64,000 nucleotides of DNA from UMGS1663 sp046964515 (GCA_046964515.1 JBKUYM010000004.1:62001-126000), one strand, 5' to 3'; counted from the stretch's first letter, positions 35,655-44,432 are shown. The notes: generated by a model not told the origin, from the sequence alone. A program made the numbers and translations.

Positions 35655-36335
35655 ATGGAAATGGAAGCACGGTATCAAGAAATTATAGTAGAAGCAGGAG
35701 ATACACATGTAAAATTGCTTTTAGAAGATGACGGGAAAAAGATAATTTTTAAGGCAAAACCAAATTGAACGCCAGAAGAAGCTTACTTTATGGGCATGAC
35801 TAATGCACAAAAAGAGCGCATAGTTGAGTATTTGAAAAAGGAAAAAATAAAAAGTTTTAAAGTAGTTGGCTGTGAGAAACGTAAATTAGTAGCCCGTTGG
35901 TCGGCATTATACAAACCAAAAAATGAAGAAGAGGAAATTTTTCTTTCTTACACAAAGCAAGCTGTAGAGGAGATTAAGAAAATATATTATATAGCTACTT
36001 TGCAGGCATCTATTGAGGAGGAAGCCATTTATTATTCCAAAGGTGCACAACCTTTTTTAGGGGAAGGAAGCACACCTTACCAATTAGAAATCCTTGCAAA
36101 AGCATTTGCACCAGAAAGGCATTCTGCTATGGCGACATTGGGGCAATTATATATGTGGTATGCTTTTTTAGTAGCAAACGGTACTTGTACGATAAAAGAG
36201 GTTATAGACAATATGACAGAAATTCCTAAGTTAGTGAAGGACAAGGAAACGTATGTCATTGTTAGCAAAGAACTACAAGAAGTGAGCCAAGACAATACCG
36301 ACTTTACAGCAAATGTACAAGTGGTGCTTAATTAA
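35655..36335 (+). pseudogene. Hypothetical gene interrupted by in-frame TGA; atypical codon use
   Basis: A strong ribosome site precedes ATG 35655. The frame continues to 36335, but codon 38 is TGA (35766-35768), probably once TGG. ATG 35790 could restart translation. Codon 6 is CGG, apparently a plain arginine codon here because the +1 frame stops at once. CGC, GCC, TCG and GGC use is heavier than in neighbours, so the gene looks acquired. The product is of no recognised family. It has its own terminator at 36337. Confidence 0.6.
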
Positions 36336-36336
36336 A

Positions 36337-36392
36337 TAGAGGAAAAGGTCATTTAAAAGATAGTATTTTTTAGATGACCTTTTTCCTCTTTT
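36337..36392 (+). terminator. Rho-independent terminator
   Basis: GAGGAAAAGGTCAT pairs with ATGACCTTTTTCCTC (one bulge), then a T-run. Confidence 0.8.
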
Positions 36393-36412
36393 ATCAAAAA
36401 TGAAAAAAACTA

Positions 36413-36443
36413 TTGACATGGAGTGAACTATAGGTTATAGGAT
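36413..36443 (+). promoter_or_regulatory. MerR-type promoter of the MerR gene
   Basis: TTGACA (36413-36418), then TGGAGTGAACTATAGGTTA as a 19-bp spacer and TAGGAT as -10. The GGAGTGAAC half-site and long spacer are typical of MerR-activated promoters, suggesting autoregulation. A 17-bp alternative using TATAGG also exists. Confidence 0.55.
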
Positions 36444-36461
36444 AATAAAGAGGTGAGAAAA

Positions 36462-36836
36462 ATGACAATTGGAGAAGTAAGTCGAAAATATGGTTTATCA
36501 GTAGATACGCTAAGGTATTATGAAAAAGTAGGACTAATAGGACCGATTAGTAAAAACAGAAGTGGTATACGTGATTATGAACAAGCCAATATTAGACAAA
36601 TAGAATTTGTAAAGTGCATGAGAAGTGCTAATTTGCCAATAGAAGCTTTAACAAGGTATATGCAGTTATATGAAGAAGGGGATTCTACTTTAGAAGAAAG
36701 AAGAAAAATTTTAGTAGAACAAAAAGAAAATGTTATAAAGAAAATGGAAGAATTAGAAAAGGCAAAAGAAAAATTAATATACAAAATTGATTTGTATGAT
36801 AGACAACTATTAGAAAAAAAGTTAAAGGGAGAGTAA
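36462..36836 (+). CDS. MerR-family transcriptional regulator
   Basis: The 124-residue protein has the winged-helix MTIGEVSRKYGLSVDTLRYYEKVGLI, followed by a coiled-coil dimerisation helix. It lacks the cysteine pattern of metal sensors and resembles the AdhR/redox-aldehyde class. The ATG at 36462 is chosen because AAAGAGG (36447-36453) is well spaced; an earlier GTG overlaps it. It heads a redox cluster and a second MerR-type promoter lies at 39572. Confidence 0.85.
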   Translation: MTIGEVSRKYGLSVDTLRYYEKVGLIGPISKNRSGIRDYEQANIRQIEFVKCMRSANLPIEALTRYMQLYEEGDSTLEERRKILVEQKENVIKKMEELEKAKEKLIYKIDLYDRQLLEKKLKGE

Positions 36837-36841
36837 AAGAG

Positions 36842-37253
36842 ATGTCTAAAAAAGTATTGATAATATCTTCTACGCCAAGAGAAAATGGAAACTCGGAAGT
36901 ATTGTGCGAAACATGAAGGAAAGTGTTTTCAAAAAGATAACTTAAATGAAATATTAGAAAAAGTGATACAAGCAGACGTATTAGTGTTTGCAACTCCTAT
37001 TTACTTTTATAGTATTACAGCACAATTGAAAGCATTTTTAGATAGAACAGTAGCTAGATATACCCAGATTACTAATAAGGATTTATATTTAATAGCAACT
37101 TGTGCGGATACTTCAAAACAGGCTATAACTGGTGCAAAGACTGCTATTGATGGGTGGCTAGACTGTGTAGAAAATGTAAGATTAAAAGGAATTCTTTATG
37201 GGACCAATTTAACTAATGTAGGAGATGCGGTAAAAGAGGAAAAAATATTATGA
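36842..37253 (+). pseudogene. NADPH-dependent FMN reductase/flavodoxin-like gene with internal deletion
   Basis: ATG 36842 encodes MSKKVLIISSTPRENGNSEVLC, the start of this family. The later part (KCFQKDNLNEILEKVIQADV, then TPIYFYSITAQLKAFLDRT) is in the +1 frame. Unlike the CGG genes there is no CGG in frame at the join, and about 30 residues that relatives carry between the two parts are missing. So this is a real deletion. It starts five bases after the MerR stop. Confidence 0.7.
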
Positions 37254-37282
37254 GAAGCTTATAGAATGGGAGAAAATATATA

Positions 37283-38026
37283 ATGGAAAAACAAACTGTT
37301 GGAAAAGAAAAATTAGGAAATTTTGCACCACAATTTGCAATGTTAAATGATGACATTTTATTTGGAACTGTGTGGTCAAGACAAGATAAATTACCTTTAA
37401 AAGAACGTTCATTAATTACGATAGCGGCACTTATGGGAAAAGGTATATTAGATGACTCTTTGAAATATCATATTACAAATGCAAAGAACAATGGTGTTAC
37501 AAAAGAAGAATTTATAGAAGTTGTTACACAATTAGCTTTTTATACGGGATGGCCAAATGCTTGGGCTGTGTTTTCTATGGCCAAAGAAATTTATCAAAAA
37601 GAAGATGACGAAAAAGAACATGGAGGAATATTTGGAATGGGAAGACCAAATGATGCCTTTGCGAAATATTTTGTAGGAAATTCCTATTTAAAAGTTTTAA
37701 CGAATCCAAAATGTGGTTTAGCAATAGCAAATGTAACCTTTGAACCAGGATGCAGAAATTATTGGCATATACATAAAGCAGATAAAGGTGGTGGACAGAT
37801 TTTACTTTGTGTAGAAGGCGAAGGTTGGTATCAAGAAGAAGGGGAAGAAGCACAAAGTTTAATGCCAGGAGATGTGATAACAATACCTACTAATATAAAG
37901 CATTGGCATGGAGCTAAAAAGGATTTCTGGTTTTCTCATTTAGCTATAGAAATACCAGGAGTAAATACTTGTAATCAATGGTGTGAAGCAGTAAAGGATG
38001 AAGATTATAATAAATTAATTAACTAA
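37283..38026 (+). CDS. Carboxymuconolactone-decarboxylase-like/cupin fusion protein
   Basis: Residues 1-110 form an AhpD/CMD-type domain (LKERSLITIAALMGKG, then ITNAKNNGVTKEEFIEV). Residues 130-247 are a cupin (FEPGCRNYWHIHKADKGGGQ, then VEGEGWYQEEG) with His metal ligands. Such fusions occur beside MerR regulators and flavodoxin-like genes, as here. The activity is unknown. CMD domains usually have a CxxC redox pair, which I do not see. Confidence 0.8.
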   Translation: MEKQTVGKEKLGNFAPQFAMLNDDILFGTVWSRQDKLPLKERSLITIAALMGKGILDDSLKYHITNAKNNGVTKEEFIEVVTQLAFYTGWPNAWAVFSMAKEIYQKEDDEKEHGGIFGMGRPNDAFAKYFVGNSYLKVLTNPKCGLAIANVTFEPGCRNYWHIHKADKGGGQILLCVEGEGWYQEEGEEAQSLMPGDVITIPTNIKHWHGAKKDFWFSHLAIEIPGVNTCNQWCEAVKDEDYNKLIN

Positions 38027-38030
38027 TTGT

Positions 38031-38061
38031 AAAAGGAGAACTTCAAAATAGTTCTCTTTTT
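38031..38061 (+). terminator. Rho-independent terminator
   Basis: GAGAACT/AGTTCTC stem extended by A-T pairs, loop TCAAAAT, T-run. Confidence 0.75.
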
Positions 38062-38183
38062 ACAAAGGACAAGACTTATTTTTATAAAAGATACAAAAAT
38101 TCTCTTTTGAAAAATATAAATTTGACAGGTAAACGGATATGATGTATAAACAAAAGTATGAAAAATAAAAGGAGGAGATTGCA

Positions 38184-38660
38184 ACGGAAGAAATAACGCA
38201 ATTCTTAATAGAAGCTAAAAAACAAACTTATGCAAATACGAATGCAAGAAAAATAGAAGCTACTAGAAAAGGTTCAAAAGATTATGAATACCAAACACAA
38301 ATAAATGGTAAAAAGTATATTTATCATGATACTTATTTTGGAGGAACCAATTTCATCGGAGAAGAAGTGATTTATGTAGATTCTGAAAGTCCAATCTGGG
38401 GAATGAATTACTATGGAGTAACTCTAGATAAAGAGTATTCAGAAGAAGCAATGGATAGAGTATTAAGACCAGCACTAATGTTAGTAGGAACAGATTTACT
38501 GGTACTACCAGTAAGAGGACCTAGTATTTTTGAACATGAAGGATATCGATATGTTTTTAAATCTGAAGGACAAATGGAGAAATTTATGGGAAAAGAGTAT
38601 ATCTATAAAGAAAATCATCTAATCTATACATTACATTGTCAAGGTGGATATATAAAATAA
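38184..38660 (+). CDS. DUF5680 protein with apparent ACG start
   Basis: The frame is closed upstream by TAA at 38166 and contains no ATG, GTG or TTG until well into the protein. An ACG at 38184 is eight bases after AGGAGG, exactly where a start belongs. From it the product reads MEEITQFLIEAKKQTYA and continues as DUF5680 (KGSKDYEYQ, YHDTYFGGTNFIGEE, WGMNYYG). Either ACG initiates, or the gene lost its start by a point mutation. The first normal start is ATG 38367, which would lose the conserved N-terminal half. Confidence 0.6.
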   Translation, partial: TEEITQFLIEAKKQTYANTNARKIEATRKGSKDYEYQTQINGKKYIYHDTYFGGTNFIGEEVIYVDSESPIWGMNYYGVTLDKEYSEEAMDRVLRPALMLVGTDLLVLPVRGPSIFEHEGYRYVFKSEGQMEKFMGKEYIYKENHLIYTLHCQGGYIK

Positions 38661-38704
38661 GCTATAGAACATAAAAGAGATTCACCATTTGAAGTTCCCA
38701 CAAT

Positions 38705-38733
38705 TTGTAAAAGGCAAATAAATATGCTATAAT
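38705..38733 (+). promoter_or_regulatory. Probable promoter of the 38780 gene
   Basis: TTGTAA (38705-38710), 17-bp spacer, extended -10 TGCTATAAT ending at 38733. Confidence 0.6.
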
Positions 38734-38779
38734 AGAAATAACATTTAAACGGTATACAAATGAAAAGGGGATGATTTAT

Positions 38780-39475
38780 ATGGAGAAAAAGAAAAGGAAA
38801 ATAGGGAAAACATTTCTGATAATATTTTTAATAATATTGGTTATCATAATCGTATTAATTGCTAGAAAAGTAATCATTATGAATTCTATACAAAATAAAA
38901 TTGCTAAATATCAAAACAGTACCAATATATATGTTAAAACCGTATCTGATAGGTCTTTATCAATCGAAAGTTTTGAGAAATACATTAAAGGAGATATTGA
39001 AAAAGATGTGATTATAGCAAAAGATAAACCTGTAAAAGTTATACAGATTATTACGCCTACAGAACGAAGAAATTATACAATCTCAGAGGAAAAGAAAGTA
39101 TTAAATATTACACAAGACGAAAATATAGTAACAACTACTAGAATTGTAAACTATGTAGAATCTAGTAATTTGATACAGACAATATTAAATAGTTTATTTA
39201 CAAGAATAACGACTGAAAAAATAGAAGGAAAAACCTATTATGTAGTTAGTGGCTATTTGAATGGTTTTTTGTATACACAAGACACTATAGAGGTTAAAGC
39301 TTATATTGATAAAGAGACAGGATTAACTATGAAAATAGTAGAAATCGTTAAAGAAAATGGAGAAAAGAAAGCATATGCCATTAATTATACTTATCAGTTA
39401 GATTGTGTAACAGACCAAGACATGCAAGAACCGGATAGAAGTGAATATATAGTACAAGAAAATGGAACAAGATAG
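38780..39475 (+). CDS. Hypothetical membrane-anchored protein
   Basis: The 231-residue protein has a Lys/Arg-rich N-terminus, one transmembrane helix (IFLIILVIIIVLIA) and an extracytoplasmic region of beta-rich sequence (VIQIITPTERRNYTI, then YTQDTIEVKAYIDKETGLTMKI). That region resembles outer-leaflet lipoprotein-carrier folds only loosely. I do not recognise the family. Start ATG 38780 is correctly spaced from AAGGGG; ATG 38771 touches that site. Terminated at 39483. Confidence 0.6.
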   Translation: MEKKKRKIGKTFLIIFLIILVIIIVLIARKVIIMNSIQNKIAKYQNSTNIYVKTVSDRSLSIESFEKYIKGDIEKDVIIAKDKPVKVIQIITPTERRNYTISEEKKVLNITQDENIVTTTRIVNYVESSNLIQTILNSLFTRITTEKIEGKTYYVVSGYLNGFLYTQDTIEVKAYIDKETGLTMKIVEIVKENGEKKAYAINYTYQLDCVTDQDMQEPDRSEYIVQENGTR

Positions 39476-39482
39476 AGAATCT

Positions 39483-39524
39483 AAAAAAATACTTTATACT
39501 TATGGAGATATAAAGTATTTTTTT
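39483..39524 (+). terminator. Rho-independent terminator
   Basis: A 15-bp stem AAAAAATACTTTATA/TATAAAGTATTTTTT with a ten-base loop. Confidence 0.85.
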
Positions 39525-39571
39525 ATGATTTGTAAAAAATTTAAAAAAGTTTTTTTATTTATTAAAAACTA

Positions 39572-39602
39572 TTGACTTGGAGTTAAGACCAAGTGATATA
39601 AA
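39572..39602 (+). promoter_or_regulatory. MerR-type promoter/operator of DUF362-larC
   Basis: TTGACT (39572-39577) and TATAAA (39597-39602) are separated by 19 bp. The spacer carries the dyad ACTTGG...CCAAGT (39575-39580/39589-39594). This is the geometry of MerR-activated promoters. The MerR protein encoded 3 kb upstream is a candidate regulator. Confidence 0.7.
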
Positions 39603-39639
39603 TAAGAAATAAAAAATGATTAAAGAAGGGAAGAGATAA

Positions 39640-40521
39640 ATGGAAAAAGCAAAAATGTATTTTACCAATAAAATAACCCCAGAAAGTATAGTTAAAATTT
39701 ACGACCAATTAGGTTTTTCATTAAAAGGAAAAGTAGCTGTAAAATTACATTCTGGAGAAAAAGGAAATCAGAATTATATAAGACCAGAAATGGTAAAAGA
39801 AATAGTAGAAAAAGTAAATGGAACCGTTGTAGAATGTAATACTGCCTATGAAGGCGCAAGAGATACTACGAAAAAGCATGAACAATTAATGGAAGAACAT
39901 GGTTGGACGAAATACTTTAAAGTAGATATTATGGATAGTCAAGAGGATATGGTATTAGCGATACCAGAAGGAAAAATTCTTAAAAAAAATTATGTAGGTG
40001 CTCATCTCCAAAATTATGATTCTATGTTAGTATTATCTCATTTTAAAGGTCATCCAATGGGAGGTTATGGTGGAGCTTTAAAACAATTATCCATAGGTGT
40101 AGCATCTAGTAAAGGCAAAAGATATATTCATTGTGTGGGTAAAGAAAATGGTAGTTATGAGGATATGTTTCAAGTAGACCAATTAAAATTTTTAGAAGCG
40201 ATGGCAGATGCCGCAAATAGTGTGGCTAAAAAGTTTGAAGGTAATATCCTATATATAAATATTATGTGTAATATGAGTGTAGATTGTGATTGTTGTGCTG
40301 TAGCAGAAGAACCATGTATGAAAGATATAGGAATGCTAGCTAGTACAGATCCGATTGCAATAGATCAAGCTTGTATAGACTTCGTCTATCAATCAAAAGA
40401 CCCTGGAAAAGAACATTTTATAGAAAGAGTAGAATCTAGACAGGGAGTCCATATAATAGAAGCAGCAGCAGAACTTGGATTTGGAAATAGAGACTATGAA
40501 TTAATAGAAATAGAGGAGTAG
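39640..40521 (+). CDS. DUF362 protein
   Basis: The 293-residue protein matches DUF362: VAVKLHSGEKGNQNYIRPE, LVLSHFKGHPMGGYGGALKQL, and a cysteine cluster MSVDCDCCAVAEEPCMKDIG. That cluster could hold metal or an iron-sulfur centre. Family members are often paired with ferredoxin domains, here absent. It is coupled to larC (two bases between them) behind a MerR-type promoter. Confidence 0.8.
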   Translation: MEKAKMYFTNKITPESIVKIYDQLGFSLKGKVAVKLHSGEKGNQNYIRPEMVKEIVEKVNGTVVECNTAYEGARDTTKKHEQLMEEHGWTKYFKVDIMDSQEDMVLAIPEGKILKKNYVGAHLQNYDSMLVLSHFKGHPMGGYGGALKQLSIGVASSKGKRYIHCVGKENGSYEDMFQVDQLKFLEAMADAANSVAKKFEGNILYINIMCNMSVDCDCCAVAEEPCMKDIGMLASTDPIAIDQACIDFVYQSKDPGKEHFIERVESRQGVHIIEAAAELGFGNRDYELIEIEE

Positions 40522-40523
40522 GT

Positions 40524-41711
40524 ATGAAAGTATTATATTTTGATTGTGCCAGTGGTATTAGTGGTAATATGACATTAGGAGCATTATTAGAAATTGCAGG
40601 AAATAAAGAATATTTATTAGAACAATTAGCCACTTTAAAAATAGAAGGTTATAAAATAGAAATCACAAAGAAGATAAAAAATGGTATTACTGGTACGTAT
40701 GTAGATGTCATTTTGGAAAAAGAAAATTTACAAAGTCATCACATACAAGAACAGCATTCTCATATGCATAGGAATTTAAAAGATATTTATACAATTATTG
40801 AAAATAGCCAAATAGAAACAAAAAGTAAGGAATTAGCAAAACGCATATTTTTAAGAGTGGCTAAAGCAGAAAGTAAAGTGCATAATAAACCAATAGAGGA
40901 AGTACATTTTCATGAGGTGGGAGCTATTGATTCTATTATAGACATTGTAGGAACGGCTATTTTGATTAATCAGATTCATCCTGATAAAATTATTTCTAGC
41001 GTTGTCAATGACGGTTATGGATTTATAGAGTGTGCTCACGGAAAAATGAGTGTTCCAGTTCCCGCTACTAGCGAAATATTTGCCTCATCAGGGGTGAAAT
41101 TTAGACAAATACAAATAGATACAGAATTAGTAACACCAACAGGAGCAGCTATTATAGCAGAACTGGCAACGCAATTTACGTGGCTACCAACTATGAAAGT
41201 AGAAAAAATTGGATGGGGTGTTGGTTCAAAAGAATTAAATATTCCGAATGTTTTAAAAATATATAGCGGAGAAATAGAAGAAGTAGGTGAAGAAGAAGTT
41301 GTTGTCTTGCAAGCCAATATAGATGATTGTACAGGAGAAATTTTAGGGTATACATCTGAACTGCTATTTCAAAAAGGAGCATTAGATGTTTTTTATATAC
41401 CTATTTATATGAAAAAGAATAGACCAGCATATACCTTAACAGTTATTGGTAGGAAACAAGATAAAGAAGAATTACAAGATATCATTTTTCAAGAGACAAC
41501 AACTTTAGGCATTCGATATCAAATAGAAGAAAGAAGTATATTAAAAAGAGAAAACATAGAAATACCAACAAAGTATGGTCTTTTAGAAGCTAAGAAAGTT
41601 ATCCATCACGGGAAAGAATATATTTATCCAGAGTATGAAAGCTTAAAAAAATTAGCACGAGAAAATAACATACCTTTAAAAGAATTATATGGAATAGAAA
41701 AACAAAAATAA
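40524..41711 (+). CDS. larC: Nickel-pincer cofactor biosynthesis protein LarC
   Basis: LarC inserts nickel into the pincer nucleotide cofactor of lactate racemase and relatives. The 395-residue protein begins KVLYFDCASGISGNMTLGALLE and includes EVHFHEVGAIDSIIDIVG and QANIDDCTGEILGY. In Lactobacillus plantarum LarC is made by a programmed frameshift, but here it is one uninterrupted frame with no CGG. LarB and LarE are not in the window. Confidence 0.9.
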   Translation: MKVLYFDCASGISGNMTLGALLEIAGNKEYLLEQLATLKIEGYKIEITKKIKNGITGTYVDVILEKENLQSHHIQEQHSHMHRNLKDIYTIIENSQIETKSKELAKRIFLRVAKAESKVHNKPIEEVHFHEVGAIDSIIDIVGTAILINQIHPDKIISSVVNDGYGFIECAHGKMSVPVPATSEIFASSGVKFRQIQIDTELVTPTGAAIIAELATQFTWLPTMKVEKIGWGVGSKELNIPNVLKIYSGEIEEVGEEEVVVLQANIDDCTGEILGYTSELLFQKGALDVFYIPIYMKKNRPAYTLTVIGRKQDKEELQDIIFQETTTLGIRYQIEERSILKRENIEIPTKYGLLEAKKVIHHGKEYIYPEYESLKKLARENNIPLKELYGIEKQK

Positions 41712-41738
41712 GAAAGCGTGCATTAGCTTTCTTATTTT
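41707..41738 (+). terminator. Rho-independent terminator of DUF362-larC
   Basis: An 11-bp stem AATAAGAAAGC/GCTTTCTTATT with an eight-base loop overlaps the larC stop. Confidence 0.85.
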
Positions 41739-41836
41739 GGTAAAGAATAGCAAGAATCCTAAAAAATAATTTACAAGATGCCAACAAAATGATATAGTAA
41801 AGACATCTAAATAATAGAAAGGAAAAGGTGATGAAA

Positions 41837-42562
41837 ATGAAAAAGAAAATAAAAATACTACTTTCTATTATTTTAACGATAGTAATGATTAGTCTGGTGT
41901 TCTTTCTAATAGATTTTAGTAGAATAAGTAAGCAAGAAAAACCTTTGTTTTGTATCAAAAATCCAACAGGTATTATAAAAGATGGAGGAACAATAGAATA
42001 TATAGGTTTAGGATATAAAGTCATAGATTTTAACCGAGTAGGTGGATTTGATGAAATGAAAATAGGTACTTGGTTTATGCAATATGATGATTTTAAAGAA
42101 GAATACGAAACTTATGAAAATAAGCATCAAAATGTAATCCCTTCTTATCAAGGAAATAGGGATATGCTAAATGAAATAACGGAAATACCAAGTCAAGGAG
42201 AAGAACCTAATAGTAGTAGAACATTAGAAAAAGTAGAAATGAAGATTAAAGAAGGAACTTTAACGAAAACAGGTGCTACAATTATCATAACAGATACTAA
42301 CCAAAGCCCTTATGCATATGGGGAAGCCTATAGAATTGACAAAAAAGAAAATGGAGAGTGGAAACCTTGTAAACCAATCATAGATACCTACGGATTTCCA
42401 GATATAGCAATTCTAATTGGTAAAGATGGTAAATTAGAAATGAAAGAAGACTGGTCTAAACTATATGGCACATTAGAAAAGGGACAATATCGATTTGTAA
42501 AAAGTCAATATGAAAATGATGCTTATCAAGACTTTTGGGTAGAATTTACAATAGAGTTATAA
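41837..42562 (+). CDS. Hypothetical membrane-anchored or secreted protein
   Basis: The 241-residue protein begins MKKKIKILLSIILTIVMISLVFF, an N-terminal signal anchor. The outside part carries TGIIKDGGTIEYIGLGYKVI and a C-terminal beta region (SKLYGTLEKGQYRFVKSQY) reminiscent of immunoglobulin-like-fold domains found in clostridial secreted proteins. Start ATG 41837 is preferred over the earlier GTG because of spacing to AAAAGG. Confidence 0.6.
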   Translation: MKKKIKILLSIILTIVMISLVFFLIDFSRISKQEKPLFCIKNPTGIIKDGGTIEYIGLGYKVIDFNRVGGFDEMKIGTWFMQYDDFKEEYETYENKHQNVIPSYQGNRDMLNEITEIPSQGEEPNSSRTLEKVEMKIKEGTLTKTGATIIITDTNQSPYAYGEAYRIDKKENGEWKPCKPIIDTYGFPDIAILIGKDGKLEMKEDWSKLYGTLEKGQYRFVKSQYENDAYQDFWVEFTIEL

Positions 42563-42594
42563 ATTAAAATTTTTGAATAAATGGGAGGTCTGTT

Positions 42595-43047
42595 ATGCCT
42601 AATATAGAAGAATTATTGAATTTGACACAAAATATTAGAGAATATTTAAAAAATGGACAATTATCCAAAGTAGAAGAGAAGATACAAGTGACTATAGAAG
42701 AGTCAAATTATGAAGCATTTCATTGGATTGTAGCAACGATAGAAGAACAATATGATAATAAAAATTTGAATCAAGAAATATGTATAATACTAGGCAATCA
42801 AATAAGAAATTATAATTTGTTTATAGAAAATATAGAAATAAAACAAATTGCAGACCCAATAATACAAATCGTGTCTGATAAAAATAAAGAAGTGGAGTCC
42901 TTTTTTCATATTTTAATAAGAAGCACAAAATATAAATATTTATATTTAGTATCTAAGGAAAAATATGATTTAAAAGATAATGATGCTATAGAATATGTAT
43001 TACTATTTACCAATCATATAGAATCCTATAAAGAAAAATTAAAATAA
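42595..43047 (+). CDS. Hypothetical protein
   Basis: The 150-residue helical protein (EELLNLTQNIREYLKNGQLS, then SFFHILIRSTKYKYLYLV) has no signal peptide and no recognised domain. GGGAGG lies upstream. A strong terminator follows at 43082. Confidence 0.5.
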   Translation: MPNIEELLNLTQNIREYLKNGQLSKVEEKIQVTIEESNYEAFHWIVATIEEQYDNKNLNQEICIILGNQIRNYNLFIENIEIKQIADPIIQIVSDKNKEVESFFHILIRSTKYKYLYLVSKEKYDLKDNDAIEYVLLFTNHIESYKEKLK

Positions 43048-43081
43048 AATGGAAAAAATAGGAAAATAGGATATACATGAT

Positions 43082-43132
43082 AAAAAAACCATATTTTAAA
43101 AGATGCCATGCTTTTAAAATATGGTTTTTTTT
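43082..43132 (+). terminator. Strong Rho-independent terminator
   Basis: A stem of about 20 bp (A-tract, CCATATTTTAAAAG/CTTTTAAAATATGG, T-tract) with an eight-base loop. Confidence 0.9.
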
Positions 43133-43266
43133 GAGTTCTTTGAAAAAGATAAATAGAAAAATAAATAAAAATGTAAAAAATGAAAGAAAAAACAATTATT
43201 TCTAGTTGTTTTTTTATAAAAATTGACATACTACAAGTATAAAACAAAAAAAGGAGGAAATTTTTT

Positions 43267-44346
43267 ATGAAAAAAATAATTAGTTTTATAACTATTTTGG
43301 CATTCTTATTATTGTTTTTTCTAACACAAAATAGTTATGCAGCTTCACTAGATACGCTTACAGTAGAGGTAGATAAAACCACTGTAAGACCAGCAGAAGA
43401 AGTAAAGGTAACTATTCGTTTTGGAGAAGCTTTAGGTGCTTATACATTTGATATAGCTTATGATAATAACATATTTGACTATGTTTCATCAGAAGGAGGA
43501 ACTGCGAATGATACATCTGATAAAGTTAGAATCACCTTTCATGATTCAACGGGAGGAAGTAATCCAAGACAAAACGCTAGTATTTTATTTAGAGCAAAAG
43601 CAGATATTACCACTTCTAACCCTACTGAATTTACCGTAACAGGAGAAGGATTAGCCAATGCAGATGCTTCTATAACTTATGATGATATCACCACACCCAT
43701 TGTTAAGAATATTACCGTAGAACCAGTTTATCAAGATTATACAATACAATTAACACACACAGGAGATATTATAGAAGGAGAAGAAAAAGATATGATTCTT
43801 TCTTATTCTTCTAGTATGGGACGTTATTATGAACATGCCAGATTAATTGCAGAAGCAACTACACCATCCGGTGCTAGCGTTAAATTAACAGGAAAAGATG
43901 CGACCACACAAGTAGAACAAGATATTATCCAAAGTGGTTGGGGAGATCCACAAGGATATAAAATAGGTGGAAAGGATGTATCACAAATTTTAAATGTAAA
44001 AGCGCTTTTTAGTGATAAAGGAGAGTATACCATTAAATTAAAGTTAATAGATAGAGATAATGCAGATAACGTAATAGCAGAAAAGCAATTTTCATTTACA
44101 GCTGTAGAAAAAGAAGCACAAGTGATACCGCCAGTAGAAGAAAAACCGGAACAAAAGCCAGAAGAAAAACCACCTATAGAACAAAATACAATAAATAATG
44201 AACAAGTTGCACAAACCAACCAAGAACAAAAACCACAACGATTACCACAAACAGGTAACAATGTATATGTTCCAATGATTATTGTAATGCTTATTTTAAT
44301 CAGTGTTACTTTCTATTATAATCGAAAAATAAATCATAAAAAATAA
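43267..44346 (+). CDS. Sortase-anchored (LPQTG) cohesin-domain surface protein
   Basis: The 359-residue protein has a signal peptide (cut near SYAAS) and a cohesin-like domain at about residues 30-155 (DKTTVRPAEEVKVTIRFGE, YTFDIAYDNNIFDYVSSEG). A second domain (155-280) and a Pro/Glu/Gln linker follow, then LPQTG near residue 329, a hydrophobic helix and NRKINHKK. Cohesins bind dockerins, and a dockerin protein is encoded two genes downstream. The next gene is a sortase, probably the enzyme that anchors it. Confidence 0.8.
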   Translation: MKKIISFITILAFLLLFFLTQNSYAASLDTLTVEVDKTTVRPAEEVKVTIRFGEALGAYTFDIAYDNNIFDYVSSEGGTANDTSDKVRITFHDSTGGSNPRQNASILFRAKADITTSNPTEFTVTGEGLANADASITYDDITTPIVKNITVEPVYQDYTIQLTHTGDIIEGEEKDMILSYSSSMGRYYEHARLIAEATTPSGASVKLTGKDATTQVEQDIIQSGWGDPQGYKIGGKDVSQILNVKALFSDKGEYTIKLKLIDRDNADNVIAEKQFSFTAVEKEAQVIPPVEEKPEQKPEEKPPIEQNTINNEQVAQTNQEQKPQRLPQTGNNVYVPMIIVMLILISVTFYYNRKINHKK

Positions 44347-44349
44347 AAG

Positions 44350-44418
44350 AAAAAACAAAACGCGATTTGTATAAACTTTTAAAATAAAAAGTTTTGGTAT
44401 TTCGCATTTTGTTTTTTA
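44350..44418 (+). terminator. Long branched terminator hairpin
   Basis: Outer arms AAAACAAAACGCGA/TTCGCATTTTGTTTT enclose an inner hairpin AAACTTTT/AAAAGTTT and end in a T-run. Confidence 0.65.
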
Positions 44419-44432
44419 CATAGGAGAAGACA

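Noticed and set aside
35766..35768. TGA read as tryptophan or selenocysteine
   Set aside because: TGA ends both sortase genes properly, no other internal TGA is seen in conserved genes, and I could not identify a selenocysteine insertion hairpin after it.
36885..37253. Independent gene starting at ATG 36885
   Set aside because: That ATG lies inside the codons of the upstream conserved N-terminus in another frame, and the product lacks the FMN-binding start. It is part of the deleted flavodoxin-like gene.
38178..38180. ATT as the start codon of the DUF5680 gene
   Set aside because: It directly abuts the Shine-Dalgarno with no spacer. ACG at 38184 is in frame and correctly spaced.
40524..41711. 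LarC as a frameshifted gene, as in Lactobacillus plantarum
   Set aside because: Here larC is one continuous frame of normal length with no CGG.
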